Source: Apostichopus parvimensis (Eukaryota; Echinodermata; Holothuroidea; Aspidochirotida; Stichopodidae). Taken from it: a DNA stretch of 33,618 nucleotides. The notes beneath the pieces are model-generated. The model saw nothing but the letters and a program-made list of their open reading frames with translations, was not told the DNA's origin and did no database searches. A program made the position numbers and the translations under genes. The DNA lies in assembly GCA_000934455.1 (NCBI GenBank), contig KN884027.1:1-33618 (forward strand). Direction: 5' to 3'. Of this stretch, positions 1 through 14,200 are shown piece after piece (the stretch's first letter is position 1; each line of letters starts with the position of its first letter).

Positions 1-386
1 ATCTTCAATCTCTACTGCAAGTAGCAATTTGTAACACCCATTGCGTTGTGCTTTGTTTTGTCAAACACAATGAATGATATGGAATGCACAATTTGGTCAC
101 TTTCTTGTTGACAGTTCGCAGTCAGTATTACCATGTTGAAAGTCACCTTGATACGACATAGGCCTACTAACAATCAAATGCAAGTTAGTGAAAATACTGA
201 TATAAAGCGGAAGACTCTAGTACACGTAACCTAACTTGGCTTACCGTTGGTGTTACCTGTACCTGTCTGATCTAAGTTATACTGTTGGCGGTTATTGGCC
301 TTTTACTAGGATTAAGCCTAGGTTACTAAGTTGTGGCATAGGCAAACACATGAAATGATGAAGGCCAGTTTACAAAACAACCGAAA
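1..386 (+). other. Duplicated 5' flank, copy A
   Basis: No coding sequence is seen before the ATG at 387. Parts of this stretch match the flank of the second first exon. Around 12-52 it resembles about 2010-2050 (shared core gcaattt/gcaaatt and gtaacaccca/gtagcaccca). Around 252-275 it resembles about 2097-2120 (gttacctgtacct/gttacttgtacct). 361-389 resembles 2169-2190 (aaggccag, then aaaATG). I see no convincing TATA box. Confidence 0.5.
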
Positions 387-492
387 ATGTTGCATAAAAC
401 ACTCAGTCTCAATCCATATGGTCTCCAATTGATGTTGATATGCTTCATATTACGGTATTCTGCAGCGCAAACGGGAACATGCGGACGAAGAG
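387..492 (+). CDS. Upstream duplicate of the signal-peptide first exon (alternative exon 1A or relic)
   Basis: ATG at 387, with an in-frame TGA at 351-353 closing the frame upstream. It encodes about 35 residues with a hydrophobic core and ends in QTGTCGR, the same end as the exon at 2188-2290; both share LICFIL and [14 protein letters not shown] follows at 493 (GAG/gtattt). The 106 nt leave phase 1, exactly as the 103 nt of the downstream copy do, so it could splice to the exon at 7195. Conservation of frame, signal peptide and splice phase suggests an alternative first exon with its own promoter. It could instead be the first exon of a lost tandem paralogue. The donor is weaker than that of the downstream copy. 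There is no transcript evidence here. Confidence 0.6.
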
Positions 493-2187
493 GTATTTCT
501 GATTCTGAAAGAGATTATATAAAATGAGGTATATTTAGCGTTAGTGTATGATAACAGAATAGGCTAGCCCTGTGGCTGAAATGCTGTGCCTATGCTTTTA
601 TAGCACAGTGGCTTTGAGTCAGAACATTTCCACCCTAAGTCAACTACAATAATGACCATCGCCTGGAAGTTCGAAGACATACGCTGAATAACACACTGAC
701 ACTTAATTAAACCTAGTTACGGGGTTTCTCTTCAAACGCCCTAACTTTACTTTTAATGTTTGGATCACATGTTGACATTACTTATGATACATACGCTACA
801 TTCCATTGGGTTCGTGTTTACGTTATCTAAGATTCGTGAGACGTTCTATTGAAATCGGAATTCGTTTCGTGGAATGGGTTTGCTAAAATCAACTTCACGA
901 CGCGAGTTCACGCGTCTTGAATGAATATACGCTAAACAGCATAGTCCGCAGTATGATATATTTCCGTCACTATATTGCCTATAGGCCGACAGCACATGTT
1001 TGAAGCACCCTGTACGAAACGTTCACTGTGCGATGTTATCGATTAATGCGTTCACAGAATAATTCGAACAAACATCGATAGCAGATCATACAATCATAAC
1101 AAATTAGTGTGCTAAGTATGTCTAAACCAGTTCCAAAGATACGAAAAGCCTCGGGTAATTTTGAACGGGTAGGCCTATATCTTCGTTGCAACGGATGGAT
1201 GCATACATTTTGGTAATCTCGAAGTAACGGTTTCTATGGTGATGACGTAACGTTTCCGACCATTCATGAGCGACTATTTACACACAGTTGTACAAACCTG
1301 TTTGCAAAACAAATTCCTTATCCGGCCGGTTCATAGGCGGGTTTTTCATCTAAATGTGAGTTAAAATGTTGAATTGGAAGCCACCCGACGTGTAAGTTGT
1401 AATCATATGCCCTTGCGGGCATCTCCCACATTTGTGATCGCTTAAGCGTCGTAAAAATAACAGCTAATTATTATTATTATTATAAAGTAAAATATCACCA
1501 ACCAGCAATTGCTTGGTTTATAATAATTAATGCCTTTTAATTGAATCAATTAAGTCTACATTAAGTGTGTCAACTGAGTTTTAACCAACGTAACAAGAAG
1601 AGATAATTCACACTACATAACGGCGCTAGTTTAAAACTCAACGCTATTTTGATAGAAACTACACTTTCCTTCCAAAGCATCCATACATTCATAGTTCTGG
1701 TTGGCCGACCCTCTTCGCATTCCCCCGGTTCTTTTCCGACATCATATTGGCACACATTTTCCATAGACGATGCCCGGTCAGTACCATTACATGTAGGGAT
1801 GAGGAATTTTCACTACCACATTTAATGTGGCAACATGCATGTTATTGTCGCGTCATACTTTCACCTACATACAAGTACAGTGGAAATGTAATACATTCGT
1901 ATTAATTCTAACGAGAGTCGACGCACGGAATACAACATAGAGTGTTATGTGGCTGTTACAACTCGTATAACAGCTGCGTGAATCCACTTCATTATAGCGA
2001 CATGCGACCTTCGCTGCAATTAGCAAATTGTAGCACCCAGTTGTTTGTTGCCCTTACTTCATTTACACTATTCATTGTGATGTGGTACGTACGTAGGTCT
2101 ACCTGGAGTTACTTGTACCTCAGTGTAGTGTGCACTGTGTACCGAAGATTAGGCCATTTTACATTACAAGGCCAGCAGTCTACCAAA
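493..2187 (+). other. Region between the two first-exon copies; 5' UTR/promoter of copy B expected near its right end
   Basis: No exon with coding character was found. The stretch is AT-rich, with a short ATT run near 1469-1485. The last ~190 nt before the ATG at 2188 align piecewise with 12-386 and are therefore probably 5' UTR or proximal promoter. A reading frame is open from 1942 into the signal-peptide exon, but its upstream part has no signal-peptide or domain character and is not matched by copy A, so the ATG at 2188 is preferred. Confidence 0.4.
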
Positions 2188-2290
2188 ATGCTGTGCTGGA
2201 CACTTCTCGGTCTCCGATTGACTCTGATCTGTTTCATTTTAGTATCGTTACATTATTCTGGAGCTCAAACTGGAACATGTGGACGAAAAG
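2188..2290 (+). CDS. Exon 1 (1B): signal peptide
   Basis: ATG at 2188 in the context accaaaATG. It encodes 34 residues with a hydrophobic stretch ([16 protein letters not shown]) and a likely signal-peptidase site before QTGTCG. The donor is AAAAG/gtaagt at 2291, close to consensus, and the exon ends in phase 1. The start was chosen because the ATG lines up with that of the duplicated copy at 387. A product with a cleaved N-terminal signal fits the extracellular domains that follow. Confidence 0.8.
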
Positions 2291-5200
2291 GTAAGTGCTA
2301 CAGTACTTCTCAAAGTGAGAGTAGGCCTAGGCCAATGTAACTTGTAAGAAGCGATAGAAAAGTTAGTGCCAGTGGGTGCTAACTTAAGGCAGGTAGACTA
2401 ATGGTAATTGAGTTACTTGATGAGCCGAATCCTAGCCTATGTGTCAGAAGGCCTAGATTTATTTCCCCTTCCAATCCTGTAGCCCTATGGTCATTTAAGC
2501 TCTAAGCCTATGGCAGAAAATGTTTCCATGGGAAACAACTTCATAAACATGGGAAAACTTCCTGATAAATAATATGTTCAGCAGAACACTTTCAACAGGG
2601 TGACATAATGTTAGATATAAGCACAACCTATGACAAAACATGGATGTATCAGTGCCATGGTGAATGTCAAGTTGCAAGCTGCAAAGTGTGCCGTTATTGA
2701 CATAGATATATGACAGTCATTTGTAATGTTTGGTACAGGGTCAATTAATGTAGCCTATTTACACTTCTCAATTTGATAGAAAGCCAACTTGCAATGCAAA
2801 CCCAAACGAGGATACGCTTTAGGTGAGAATCATGTAGGCTATAATTAATGTTTTGGAGTTTGTGGTTTTACTACATTTGAAAGGTTTAATTGGGTCTGAA
2901 TACAACCAAATGACATGCATTTTCAGCATGTGTTATTTACATATGATCGAGCTGGTCCCCAATCGAGACCCAGTATTTGAGACCAGAAGGGTTCGAGACA
3001 GACCAAAGCAGTTCAAGACCAACATAAAGAGGTATTTAGACAGATCAGTCTGGAGACCTAAGTCTGTAGAACACTGTCCATTGTGACGCCCTTCTGTAGC
3101 ATTAATCTCCACAGTCTAGTAATACTATCATCTCACTTTCATCAAGACAGATCAGTCTGGAAACCTTCCGTACAACTAAGCTTGCGCTTGAAACCGGTTT
3201 TAGTACCGAAACCGGTTTTTGCCGACCGAATTTTGGTACTATATTTTATTTTAAGAAAACTGTTAATCGAATTGGAAATATAGGAAACAAACAAAGATGT
3301 GGCTGCTATCTATCATTTGTTTACTTTGGTTTCACCTCTTTAAGGTTCTTTTTGCAATATGACAGTTAGTTGCAGCAAGAAAAGTTTTGTACTAGACGAC
3401 ATTGTCAGTTACGGTTGGCACACGTCATACAGTGTACTTGCATATTGTTATGCAATTTTTTTGCGATCTCCAATTGGCCATAATAGGGTTAACACTCGGC
3501 CCAAGTCTCCAAAAATTCTAACCTACTTGTGAAGGGCAGCACCTGAACTCCCTAGCCAGAAAATAAAAATTGGTTCATCGTGAATCGCACACCTGTGAAT
3601 CTGTAATCTTTTTCCACCCAGCTACACCGTATACATACAGTACCTTTCTCAGGAATATTAATAACTGTCTTAATAGCGTGGATGGTGGGTAGACCAAGTG
3701 ATTGTATTTTCATGGGATGGGTATTAAAATAACATCTACGTTTCAGGAAGATTCTCCATCTGGCGCAATTTTTTATTTTTTTTTATTTTATCCTCAATAG
3801 CAGGTTAAACAGTAAACACCCACTGAGCAAACCCTTCCTTAGTTAAAATAAATTCTTAGATGATTTTTAGTAAAGATTTACATGTGCTGTCATTTTACGT
3901 GTAGTGTTCTTGCTGACAAGATCATCGGGTGATCGGGATGACCATTAATGTATTTTATTTTTCTGAACACGAACTTGAACGTGAACTCCGTGAGGTGTAG
4001 TAAAAACAAGACAAACGGAACGTGTACTTGATGTTTACCCATGAGCAAACATTAAATCACAACACATCGGTTCTTATCGCTGTTTTTACTTTAGCTAAGT
4101 TTACATGGATATGAAAAGAGAATCATGAAGACAGTACTAACATTTCTTGAATGTATTCTCTTTATATTTACCCTTTACTACGATCGAACTAGAAAATATG
4201 CATCTTAGCCATTGCGACACCTGTGAGATTTCAATGTTTTCAATGCAATTCGGGAGGGGGGAAAAATGCTTTTATCAGCCAGATTCGTATTTTTTCATGG
4301 AAAAAAACAGTTTTTAGTTTTCACGTAACCGTGCACACTTACGTACAACACTGCCTATTGTGACAATCCTCTGTACAGTTTATCTCCATAATCTAGTAAT
4401 ACTATCACCTCCCTTTCATCAGGTTTCTCATTGTTTGAGTGCACACATATTATAGCCTAAGTACAAACTTCACTATCTCTACACAGGACAGTAACATCAC
4501 CAGTAGTTGCATTTAAACAACAAACTTTGTATTCATTGAGTACTATAGGTGCAAGAATGTTTGCAAACAATGGTAAAGGATTATTAGCCAATCAAATCAC
4601 AAGAAAAGCATCCTTGACTATTTTCAGCATGAAAAACTCTGTAATGGGAGTGTTGTTAACACTGTAGTTTGCATTGATTGTTATGATTGATTTGTTTTCA
4701 AACAAATTCAATCATGTGTACAAAGGATTGGAAGAAATGTTGGTTTTTTTGAGTAGTTGCGGTTTTTTAAAAAGAAAGAAAGACATTTAAGAAGTGTTTT
4801 TGATGCTATCCATGGGCCTATTTGTGAGTGTGTGTAATTGGAGTTCCCGAAAAAAACATAGTATGTGTCAGCAGGACGCAAGCAAAAAGCTAAAAGATTG
4901 TGTCCCAGACACAGAATCCTGCGTAGCAACAAAGCTGAAGTGACTTGAGGATATAAAAAATATGAAGCGTTCTTATTTTTTGAGGATTTCATTACCTGAC
5001 ACGGCTAACTAGGGCACACTCAGTTGCGTTTCCAGGTAATCGGCTGTAGTGTAGAGTTTACATTTGCATATGCTTCCTTGATGCAGTCCCTTTAATATAT
5101 GAATATTAATGAGTTACTTTGCATATTTTATTGTGTTAGTTATAGAGATCTCTGAACATCGTATGAGTCTTTGTGACAGCCATTGTTACCAAGAATAATC

Positions 5201-8200
5201 TAAAAGACTGAGGACAGTATACAATATATTTAACCCTGTGTAAATTGTACATTTTTCCATATCTTTAACTTTAAGCATCTTAATTTGCACTACCATACTT
5301 TTAGAAGAAAACCAAAATGCGATAGTAGCTGCAATATACACAGTTTACATGCATGCAAATTACACTTTTTCACTACATGGCGTTTATTCATTATGCGTTT
5401 TTTATTTTATAAGCATTAAATATAACAAGTGTAATTTCCTGTCTTGAAGTGTACTTGTATAGGATTACTGTACTGATGGTTGGAAAGTCCTACAAAGAGA
5501 CTATTACACTACGGTTACGTTGTCTTCCAGTCAATTCAAATTTGAGTATTCTGTGGCTGGATCTACTGTAAATCTGTTCATTTTAAGTGACCTTCAGTAA
5601 ATAATGTTAAAGTATTTGACCGATTGAGAAATTATGAAAGTAGCTTGGTTAGAAACTAGAGTGTAGACTCGTCAGGGTAAATGTTCTCTGGTAGTGAACA
5701 TCATTCACCGAGATGACCAAATTTCTGTTGGGACAACCAATATCAGCTATAGGTCTTGTCCGCGGGACAACTAGTTGTTAACAATAAAGTCGCTTTGCAT
5801 TGGAAATATGCCCATGTGTTTAAATTACGGATGCTATCACCCCAAAAATGGTGTTCTGTTCACCAACCTACTGTACACATCTCTCCTTCTAAGTGTACAT
5901 CCAACAGTATCGTATACGGGTCAATGTTAGTTTTTCAGACCCAATTTGCTGTTTAGACAAAAAAAGGCCTAGTTGTCCAAGGGCCTACAGAAAAAATCCT
6001 TAAAAATTTGCCCTGCTGATCTTCCTTTGGATGAATTTGTCACAGCCAGTCTTGTGTACAAGTACAAATAGATCCCATGAAAATTCCATACTGTACGTAG
6101 GTGGCAAAAAAGCTACAAAGTTTTTCCAAATTTCTTTCCATTCTTAATGTGCAAAATATCAGCTCGTTAAATCAATCATGCAATCACTTGTTGCTAAACA
6201 AATGAAATTTGTCAGTGCAAGATGTGTTGATCACCTACTGATTCCAGTGATATTTCAGTGGGACAAGACTTGCACTAATTAACAGTGAAATGTTACTAGC
6301 TTTGAAACGTGTGCAAAACTCTTATCTTAGAATGCTTTTACACTAGATCCCGAAATATTGTTTCCAACGACTATAAAGAAATATGCCAATAAATTTAATA
6401 AATTTAATAAAATAGATTGACTATGGTGCCGGACAGACAGTTTTGTAGTGGCTGAATGAACGAAGCCATAGTTGATGAAACTGAGCTACATATATAGAAA
6501 TTTATTTAAATCATAATTATAGCTCATAGACAATGAAATCAGTTAAGCTGTACTGTTGAAAAAATGGTCCAGACCAATACGAGAACTTTAAACAAAACAA
6601 TTGAAAGGACGAAAACTGAACCAAATTGTCAAAATCCCATTGCTATAGCATTTTTTATTTTTTAAGTTAATACGAATTGTAAAGTTGATATGGCAAAATA
6701 CAATTTTTTTAATTATTAAGAAGTATACACCTATAGGCAGTATGAGAACAGAGCACACATAGCAGCTAAAAGTATTGTGACTTTCTCATACCGGGGGGGC
6801 AGGGGCAGGCAATGGGGTGGTCACCCCCCCAAAAAAAAAACAATGAGAGAAAAGAGAAAAGGGGGGACCTTGAGCGGGAGAATTTGGAGAAAGACATGGG
6901 AGAGACGTGGGAGAGATATCACACAAAGTGTTGAAATTGCCTCTCCCCCTCCCTTGCCCTTTTCCCCCTCCCCCCTCCAGATGAAGAGGTCTGGTTATGC
7001 TACTGTTTAAATCATGTACTTGCATTTGGAAACCTTAAGTTACATCCAGCATGACAAATTTACAAGCTATAGGCATTGTGTACAGAATACATGGATGAAA
7101 ACTCTGTGTGAACTTTCTGTGTTAAGAAGAACCTGAATATAGAGATATCTGCAATTTATATTTCATCATGATCAGAAATTTTTTATTTTTTTAGATAAGG
7201 TTCAGATGACTGTAATGTCATTCAAGTCAAACGATGCTGGATCTGTTTCTACTCAGCCTCTTCCTCACTTTGAGTGTTATCTTGGAGCAGGAGATGATGA
7301 TTCAGCTGTGACTTCAATTAGAGCTTATGACACAAGAAGTAACAATGATAACAGAGGTCATCCTGTCTCCGCAGTGAGTGGTACCATGATCTCAGACCTT
7401 CCTGCAGACACAGCTGGATATTCTTTTTCCATTAACAGTACTGTAACCATTGCATTTGGTGCTTTCAATTGTACAGCAATGAAGGCTGATAGAGAGGATA
7501 CTACCATCATGACTATCTTCCTGCATGCTGATGGTGAGTTTAGTAAATTAAGCTCAAATTCAAAAGTTATGTTCAAAAATTGACAGTGTTTTTGTAACAA
7601 TTAATTTGTTTCAACCCTATGTATGTAAGTGTATGTATATACCCTACAAAAATTATACAACCTATTAAAACAGTTAAGTCTAAAGTTAATACCACAGAAT
7701 GATCACACTCATAGTATCGTAGCTAATTGATGGAGTGCAGCAGCAATGCAGTGATGGAATCAGTGAAAAAATATGGGGCAAAATTAGTTTGCATAAATAG
7801 TATAGCAGTGAACTGAAAAAGGTACTAAAATATAGGGAAATATATATGGAAATCACTTATACATTGGCAATAGCCATTCGTTTTATACGTGATCTTGCAG
7901 AGGCACCGTTTGTTCGCGAGAGCTGCCAAGAAGTTTGTCTGGAAGCCATGCTGATTATCACCAGCTGTGCATTATCTGCCAATACAATATCTCCCATTCA
8001 AGCTACGAGCACTCTCGATGGTTAGACCGTCTTGGTACACATCCTTGTCTACGTGTAAACACTGTAAACAGAAACACTACTAAAACATACAGTATAGCTG
8101 TTGATAACCGACACAGAGTCTGAACGAAAAAATAATTAACAATAACCCTCAAATGTGTTCAAAGTTGAAAATATACTCTACCATCGTCGATGACAGAGCA

Positions 8201-11200
8201 TGAACAAAAACAATTTTGCCTTTTTGTGTGTGTGTTGTTGCTCAGCATGTCTACTTAGCCGAATTAAATGTATAGCAAAAATAAATCAAACATGGACATC
8301 TCAAAACTAATCTCTCTCCTCTCCCTACAGCCTGATCACACATGCAAAAGCTCTACTGTTTATTGTGATTTCATGTGCTTAGCAAATTCACCGATGACTT
8401 GCCCTTTGTCAGTTCTTCTTATGCACAGTACCAGCAGTAGGCCAATGCTGTAAACTATATGAGTCCTTCATCTACATGGACCTTCATCATATAATGTAGC
8501 TATATACTGTATGACAATACTTGCACTTAAAACAAAATTTGTAATCTTCAGTTTTGTTTATTTGTTAATCCAACTGCTTATAAATCATGTAGCAACTGCT
8601 GCAATACTAAATTTCGTGGGAGCGTTCGTGGCTTTCAATTGGGGTTTCCCAAGTTCAGAAACATTGTCAATGAACTTCTTAGTAACTTTCTAGCAACTTG
8701 CTATGTGCAGACCTCGTACATACAGTATGTAAATAATTTGTAATAAACACTCTGCACACACTGATAGAATCTCAGAAAGTTGCCATGGAAAGTCAAATGT
8801 CACACTTTCATCACTTTCATTACTCTATGAAATTTCATTAAATGGGTACATTACTCATAAATCAGGCAACTGAAGTCTGATAGCCACTGAAGAAGCGGAG
8901 CCAGATAGATGTGTTCAATAAGGATTTGAAATATACCTGTAATGTCAAAAACAACAGTTTTGTTTTGGAGTAACAATCAAGTTTATTATTTCACATATCA
9001 AATTTCACAGGAAAAACAAACTTTGCTGACACAACAAGCAATACAAGTATCACACTGTGAATGATGTGACTGCAGCTCTCGATTCATGAACACTGTAGCA
9101 TCCTTCAAACTCACTCACCGTTTTGGAATGTATACTTCTAAATTTCCTGTAAACCTTTATAATCACACCTTTAGAAATTCAACACAATAAATGTGCAATC
9201 TTGACATTACCCCAGCCATATTGAAAAAGTTTTATATTTTTTTGATTAAGTCAACCAATATATTTTTATTCTGCACATTTCCAATATTGTTATTATTTAA
9301 ATCTGAATGATTTACCCAGATAGACAACCCTCTTTCTGAAAGTCTTTCTGACTAGCTATTATTATGATTTATTATGAAAAATGTAAACACTACAATACCC
9401 TAGGGTTTAATTCTCCTTTAATTTTGTTTGGTTTGCTGCCAATTTCCTGATAATTACTGTATTAAATGTAAACATGAAATGAACTTGAAACATGATCACA
9501 ACCAATCTGTTATGACATAAAATTTGGAACACAGAATAATATAGCATATAAATGTACACAAACCATAAAATGTGAAAATTGTCAAGTATATGAATCATCA
9601 AATCTTTCATATTTACAGCTTATGTTGTTCCAGTCAATAGACAGTTTACTCAGACAGTTAATGCAGGAGATCCTGGTGTCCTGATAGCCATGGAGTGGTA
9701 TGATGTGGGTGATGATTACAGATGGAGAATCAATGGTTCAGATATTTTAAGAGATAGGGATGGAGAAAATGATTTCATCATAAACAGAGAAGCTTCTACT
9801 GGTGATAATGGTCTCTATGAGTGTCATATTAACCGTCGAAGAGATGAGGCTCGCCATGGATTGAATAGATTGATTGTCCGTGGTAAGAATAATGTACTTC
9901 TTTTACTTACTAGCAGCCTGTATTGAGTACATTAGTGCAGGTGGTATGATGTTTGATTTCCACCCAGCAATAGTGCATCAGTTTTAACTAATGTATTGAT
10001 TGCAGCTACGTATTGATCTGAATAGCTAATCCACTTGGCCCCAGTATGCTTTTTGGAAGGTAGAAGGTGTTAAAAGTCTTGACAACTTTGTTGATGTTGC
10101 ATGAAGATTATAGAAAGCTTGTAAATTAACGTTAATGAATGGAAGTCAGATGGAATCTCTTTCAAGTTCCTAACCTCATCCCTTAATTGTATCAATGTAT
10201 CTTGGGAGTAAGATATTTTGTAGTTGTATGTCATTGGATCCTGTTATGGCCCTTGTAGTTGCTTTAGCAATGGTTGCTATGGTAAAGTTTATGTTCTGGA
10301 GTAGCAAGTATTGAGGGGTGACCCATGATATGGTGTCTGAGGTGTGACCTGAAGTCCATTATCTGGAATGGGGTAAAATTTGGCTATTTGTGTGTGTGTG
10401 TCTGTGACATCTGCCAGTCGTATAAAAAAAGCTGGACGATTTCTTCAAGCTTGGTAGGCATGTGTCCCATTGATGGGAACTTGCAGGTCTCTGAGAGCAA
10501 ATTGAGTCAAATTAAGTAGAAAGTGAAAATTTTCTTTCGTAATAGATCCAAGTGGGAACACTGAATCGACATGCAATCTTCACATGTACACATGTGTGTT
10601 GCAAGTTCTATTAAATATTCCAGTTTCAGGATTAAAGGTCAAATGTATAATTTTAATGCAAATTTGTGTCGAAACCCCTTTCTAAACAGCTATTCCAATT
10701 TTCTCCAAATTTAAAAGGAAAGTGCCCCATGACATTCTCTGGGAGTGTCTGGGAGTGACTGTGAGATCTTTAGTGCCTGGGAGATCTTCAGAATGAAACA
10801 ATGACTTTCTGCAACTTAACGCAAAGGGGAAGCACTGAATTGACTCTCCTCAACAACTCAACCAATAACCTTCAAATTTGGTACGAATAATTGCCCCATG
10901 ATAGGACTTAGTCCTTGAAGAAATTTCAAATGAAAGTTCAGAAGCAGCAGTTTGATATAAATACAAGGTCATACATAATCATCAACATTGGTTGAATTCT
11001 GACTTATTAAACAAACTGATGCCTGCATCGCAGCTTAGTTGCACTATAAGGTTATATGTAGCTATCCCAGTGGTGACAATTAACATAAGTCCTGCTGTTG
11101 GTGTTAACACAGGACAAGATCAGAAGTATCATAAAGCTGGGTAATATTTTTTTTAATTTCTTAGTAGGTTTATAAAGTCCTTGAAGCTTGAGATGACAAG

Positions 11201-14200
11201 TTAAATTACAAATATTTTAGTCTTTATCACCAATATTTTTATGTACATTGGTCAATCCATGTCAAACAAACAAAAGGCATGCGGGGTCCAGGTATGGCTA
11301 ATCTTGATAAATAATGCATTAAATCAATAAACAAAAGAAATAACCGCAACTATATCCCTTCTCCGCTTCCATCCTTACCCGACCGCCTCCAAAAAAAAGG
11401 CCCGCCTACCCCCCCCCCACCCAAAAAAAATAATGAACGATCACAGGATATCACATGCTACCACTCTTGTATAATTTCCGCCAATATGTTCTCCTTGGTT
11501 TTCCTTTCTTTGAACAGCTTGTGGTTCTGGTAAATGGGGTCCACCAGGATGTACCGGTATTTGTGACAATTGTTACAATGGAGGAGTTTGTGATGATGGA
11601 ACTGGGAGATGTATCTGTGCCCCGGGATTCATGGGACAAAACTGTCTGACAGGTTTGTACAGATGTCTGTGAACTTCTTCTTTTGAGGTTTTGTTTGCAT
11701 GACAGTGAGAGGCCATGTGGGACACTATGTTAGTTATTCCTCCTCTTCCCATACCTCCAAGGAAAACTAAGTAATATAGTTTGTAATAGTTATGAAAAGC
11801 ATCCACCAACTTGGGAGTTTTTATCCCAGCTTTTGATAGTATTGTTCTCAATAGATCATCCAATAACAATTTTCGGGGTAAAAGTTAACATAAATTTGGT
11901 TCCCAGGTAATCTTGTAATTGACTTACTGTAGTCCTTAAACTTGTACTGTAGCACCTTGCATTTATCATCTTTTATGCCCAAATCAATGTTTAAAGGCAT
12001 AGCTCTCCATTGATACCACTACATTTAGATTTAATGACATCTACACAAACCAAGCCACATTTTACTAAATAGATGCTGCTGAAATATGGATATGAATGAG
12101 AGGAACAGTAGCTACATTTCATCTTTTGGAAACAAACCAGCTGCTGCAATAGCCAGCATTGTCTCACATTATTCATATGAGAGGAAGCAGTATATGAATA
12201 AGTGACTCTACACTGCCGTTCCAATCACTTATGAAAGGACACTTTTTATTAAAGTGGCTGTGTATATACAGTATATAGTGTGTACTATCATGGTGGTGTC
12301 ACAGGTAGCACATGTGAGTTGATAAATATCTCTCTTGACACACAGTAGAACAACATGGATTACATTTTTTTAAACTATAAAATGTGGTTTTCTTTATTTC
12401 AGTCTTAAAATGCTGATTAATTTTGCATTGAATGTAAAAAACTGCAAAGACTATTTTCTTTCAGGGTGTGGTCCTGACAAGTTTGGCTTTTCTTGTGAGT
12501 TTGAGTGTTTCATTGGAAATGAAGCGGCTGATGATGGTTGCCGAGGGAGACTGTTTTGTCTCATAGATCCTTTTGGTTGCAGATGTAACTCTGGATTCAA
12601 AGAGCTTAATTGTTCAGTGGGTGAGTATTTTGTTGATGCTTATTTGTTCTTGGGAGTGATTTTCAATCATTCTAGAGGCTGCAAATGTGAGCCATGGTAG
12701 TTAGATTGAGAAAGAATAACCTTATTGCTATGAGCCATGGACAGCTGAACCTGTAATTTTCACCATTTGTCGAAATTGGAGGTTATCTGGATGTAAAATT
12801 TGTTTTAAAACGTGCAAATAGTTCATAGTTCAGTACATGTTTCAGTATGTGAATCAAGTGCAGTGTAGTGTACTGCGTAGTGTTTCAGCATGTACACTTA
12901 TTCGTGTATAGACAATTTTGTGCTATAACAGTATTGGATACAATTCATTTCCTTTGCCTATCAAATCAGTGCTGCAGTATAGAAACACATGTTGAGAAAA
13001 TTTAGAGTATATTAACAGAATTCATATAATCATAATAACAAGTATACCATGTATATATGATGAAGCGTTGACATTGTCACTGCATGGAAGGAAACCAGTG
13101 AGGAAGTTTCAAAGAAACTAAAATTCAAGCAATTTTCTGGCTACCATTAAAAGTATTAGTATTTTAGTGTAAATTATTACACGATAATATGAATGGTTGG
13201 TTGAAATTGGTTCAGGGAAATGCAGAGTCTTATCACAGCTTAAATCTTAGTGTTGGTACCTGTCCCAATTCTGGTCTTGTTTTTACCAATAGCTGCATTT
13301 TAAAGATATATTCCTTCAAAACGCAGCTTAATTTACTTTATCAGCTGTGTCCAATTGTCTTTGTGACATAGTTTTGTTGCAGCATGAAAATTCAATTTTT
13401 GTCAAGTAAATTGATACAATTGAAGGGATAGCAAATATTCGTTGCATTGAAAAGGATATGGCTATAATCAAAGTCATACTATAATCATAACATTAGATCA
13501 TATTGTGTTTTGCTCTAGTTCTCTCTCCTTTTGCACAGACATTCAATTTTTGTGATCATACCAATAATTTCTATGAGCCAAATCTAATGAAGTGTAAAAG
13601 AGCTAACAATCAAGTCTTATATCGTTTTGTTTACAGAGTGTGAACCAGGTAAATATGGGGCTGGCTGTTTACAAGATTGTCACTGTCAGAATCAAGGCAG
13701 CTGTAACAGATTCACAGGTGAATGTGACACTGGAGGCTGCCAAGCTGAATGGAGTGGGAATAATTGTCAAAGTAAGTTGGATGATTTCATTGGAATTATC
13801 AGTTAGCTCATGTTTTATAAGGTACATGATAAATACAACTGTTTCATGATATTTATGTATGTATAGAGCAAGGATTACACATATTTAGTTTATCAAGGAG
13901 CTGCTGTAAAATGTCCACCTGTTAGTTTATTTTTGTGTGGTTATATACCTTCACACATTTCATTAAAGAGGGTTTAAATGTATACTAACCGCTTTGCATT
14001 GCTTTTACTCAGACTGACTACCAGCAGTTGAAACTTGTATTTCCTCCTTCATTTTCTTATATAGTTTGTATACAGTCTGTTAAAGCACACACTATAGAAT
14101 TGTACACACTATAGTTACTCAGTGCATTCAGTGTATACCTTCGTCACGGAATGGTGATTACATTGAATGAATTTGACCCCAGATTGACAAAAAAAAAGTT

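Larger units (their letters stand above)
2291..7194 (+). other. Intron 1 (4.9 kb) with dispersed and low-complexity repeats
   Basis: No exon is supported. It holds a 17-base direct repeat (agacagatcagtctgga) at 3038 and 3145, a ~78 bp direct repeat at 3069 and 4347, two aaaccggtttt-type motifs near 3190-3220, and a G-rich/purine-rich stretch at 6791-6983. The acceptor is a T-rich tract ending in ttag at 7194. Confidence 0.7.

Noticed and set aside
1942-2187. Longer N-terminus upstream of the ATG at 2188
   Set aside because: The frame is open, but the residues have no signal-peptide character and the duplicated copy has an in-frame stop just before its ATG.
5740-5985. Short ttgtcc/ggacaa palindromic motifs and an open frame
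   Set aside because: Arms are only six bases and the frame has no recognisable features.
6777-7025. Overlapping open frames on both strands
   Set aside because: They follow a skewed G/A- and C/T-rich tract; low-complexity peptides with no splice or start context.
7901-8033. Possible extra exon after an acceptor near 7900 (frame with SCQEVC)
   Set aside because: In the required phase it runs into a stop without a donor and has no Ig or EGF character; exon 2 joins exon 3 in phase without it.
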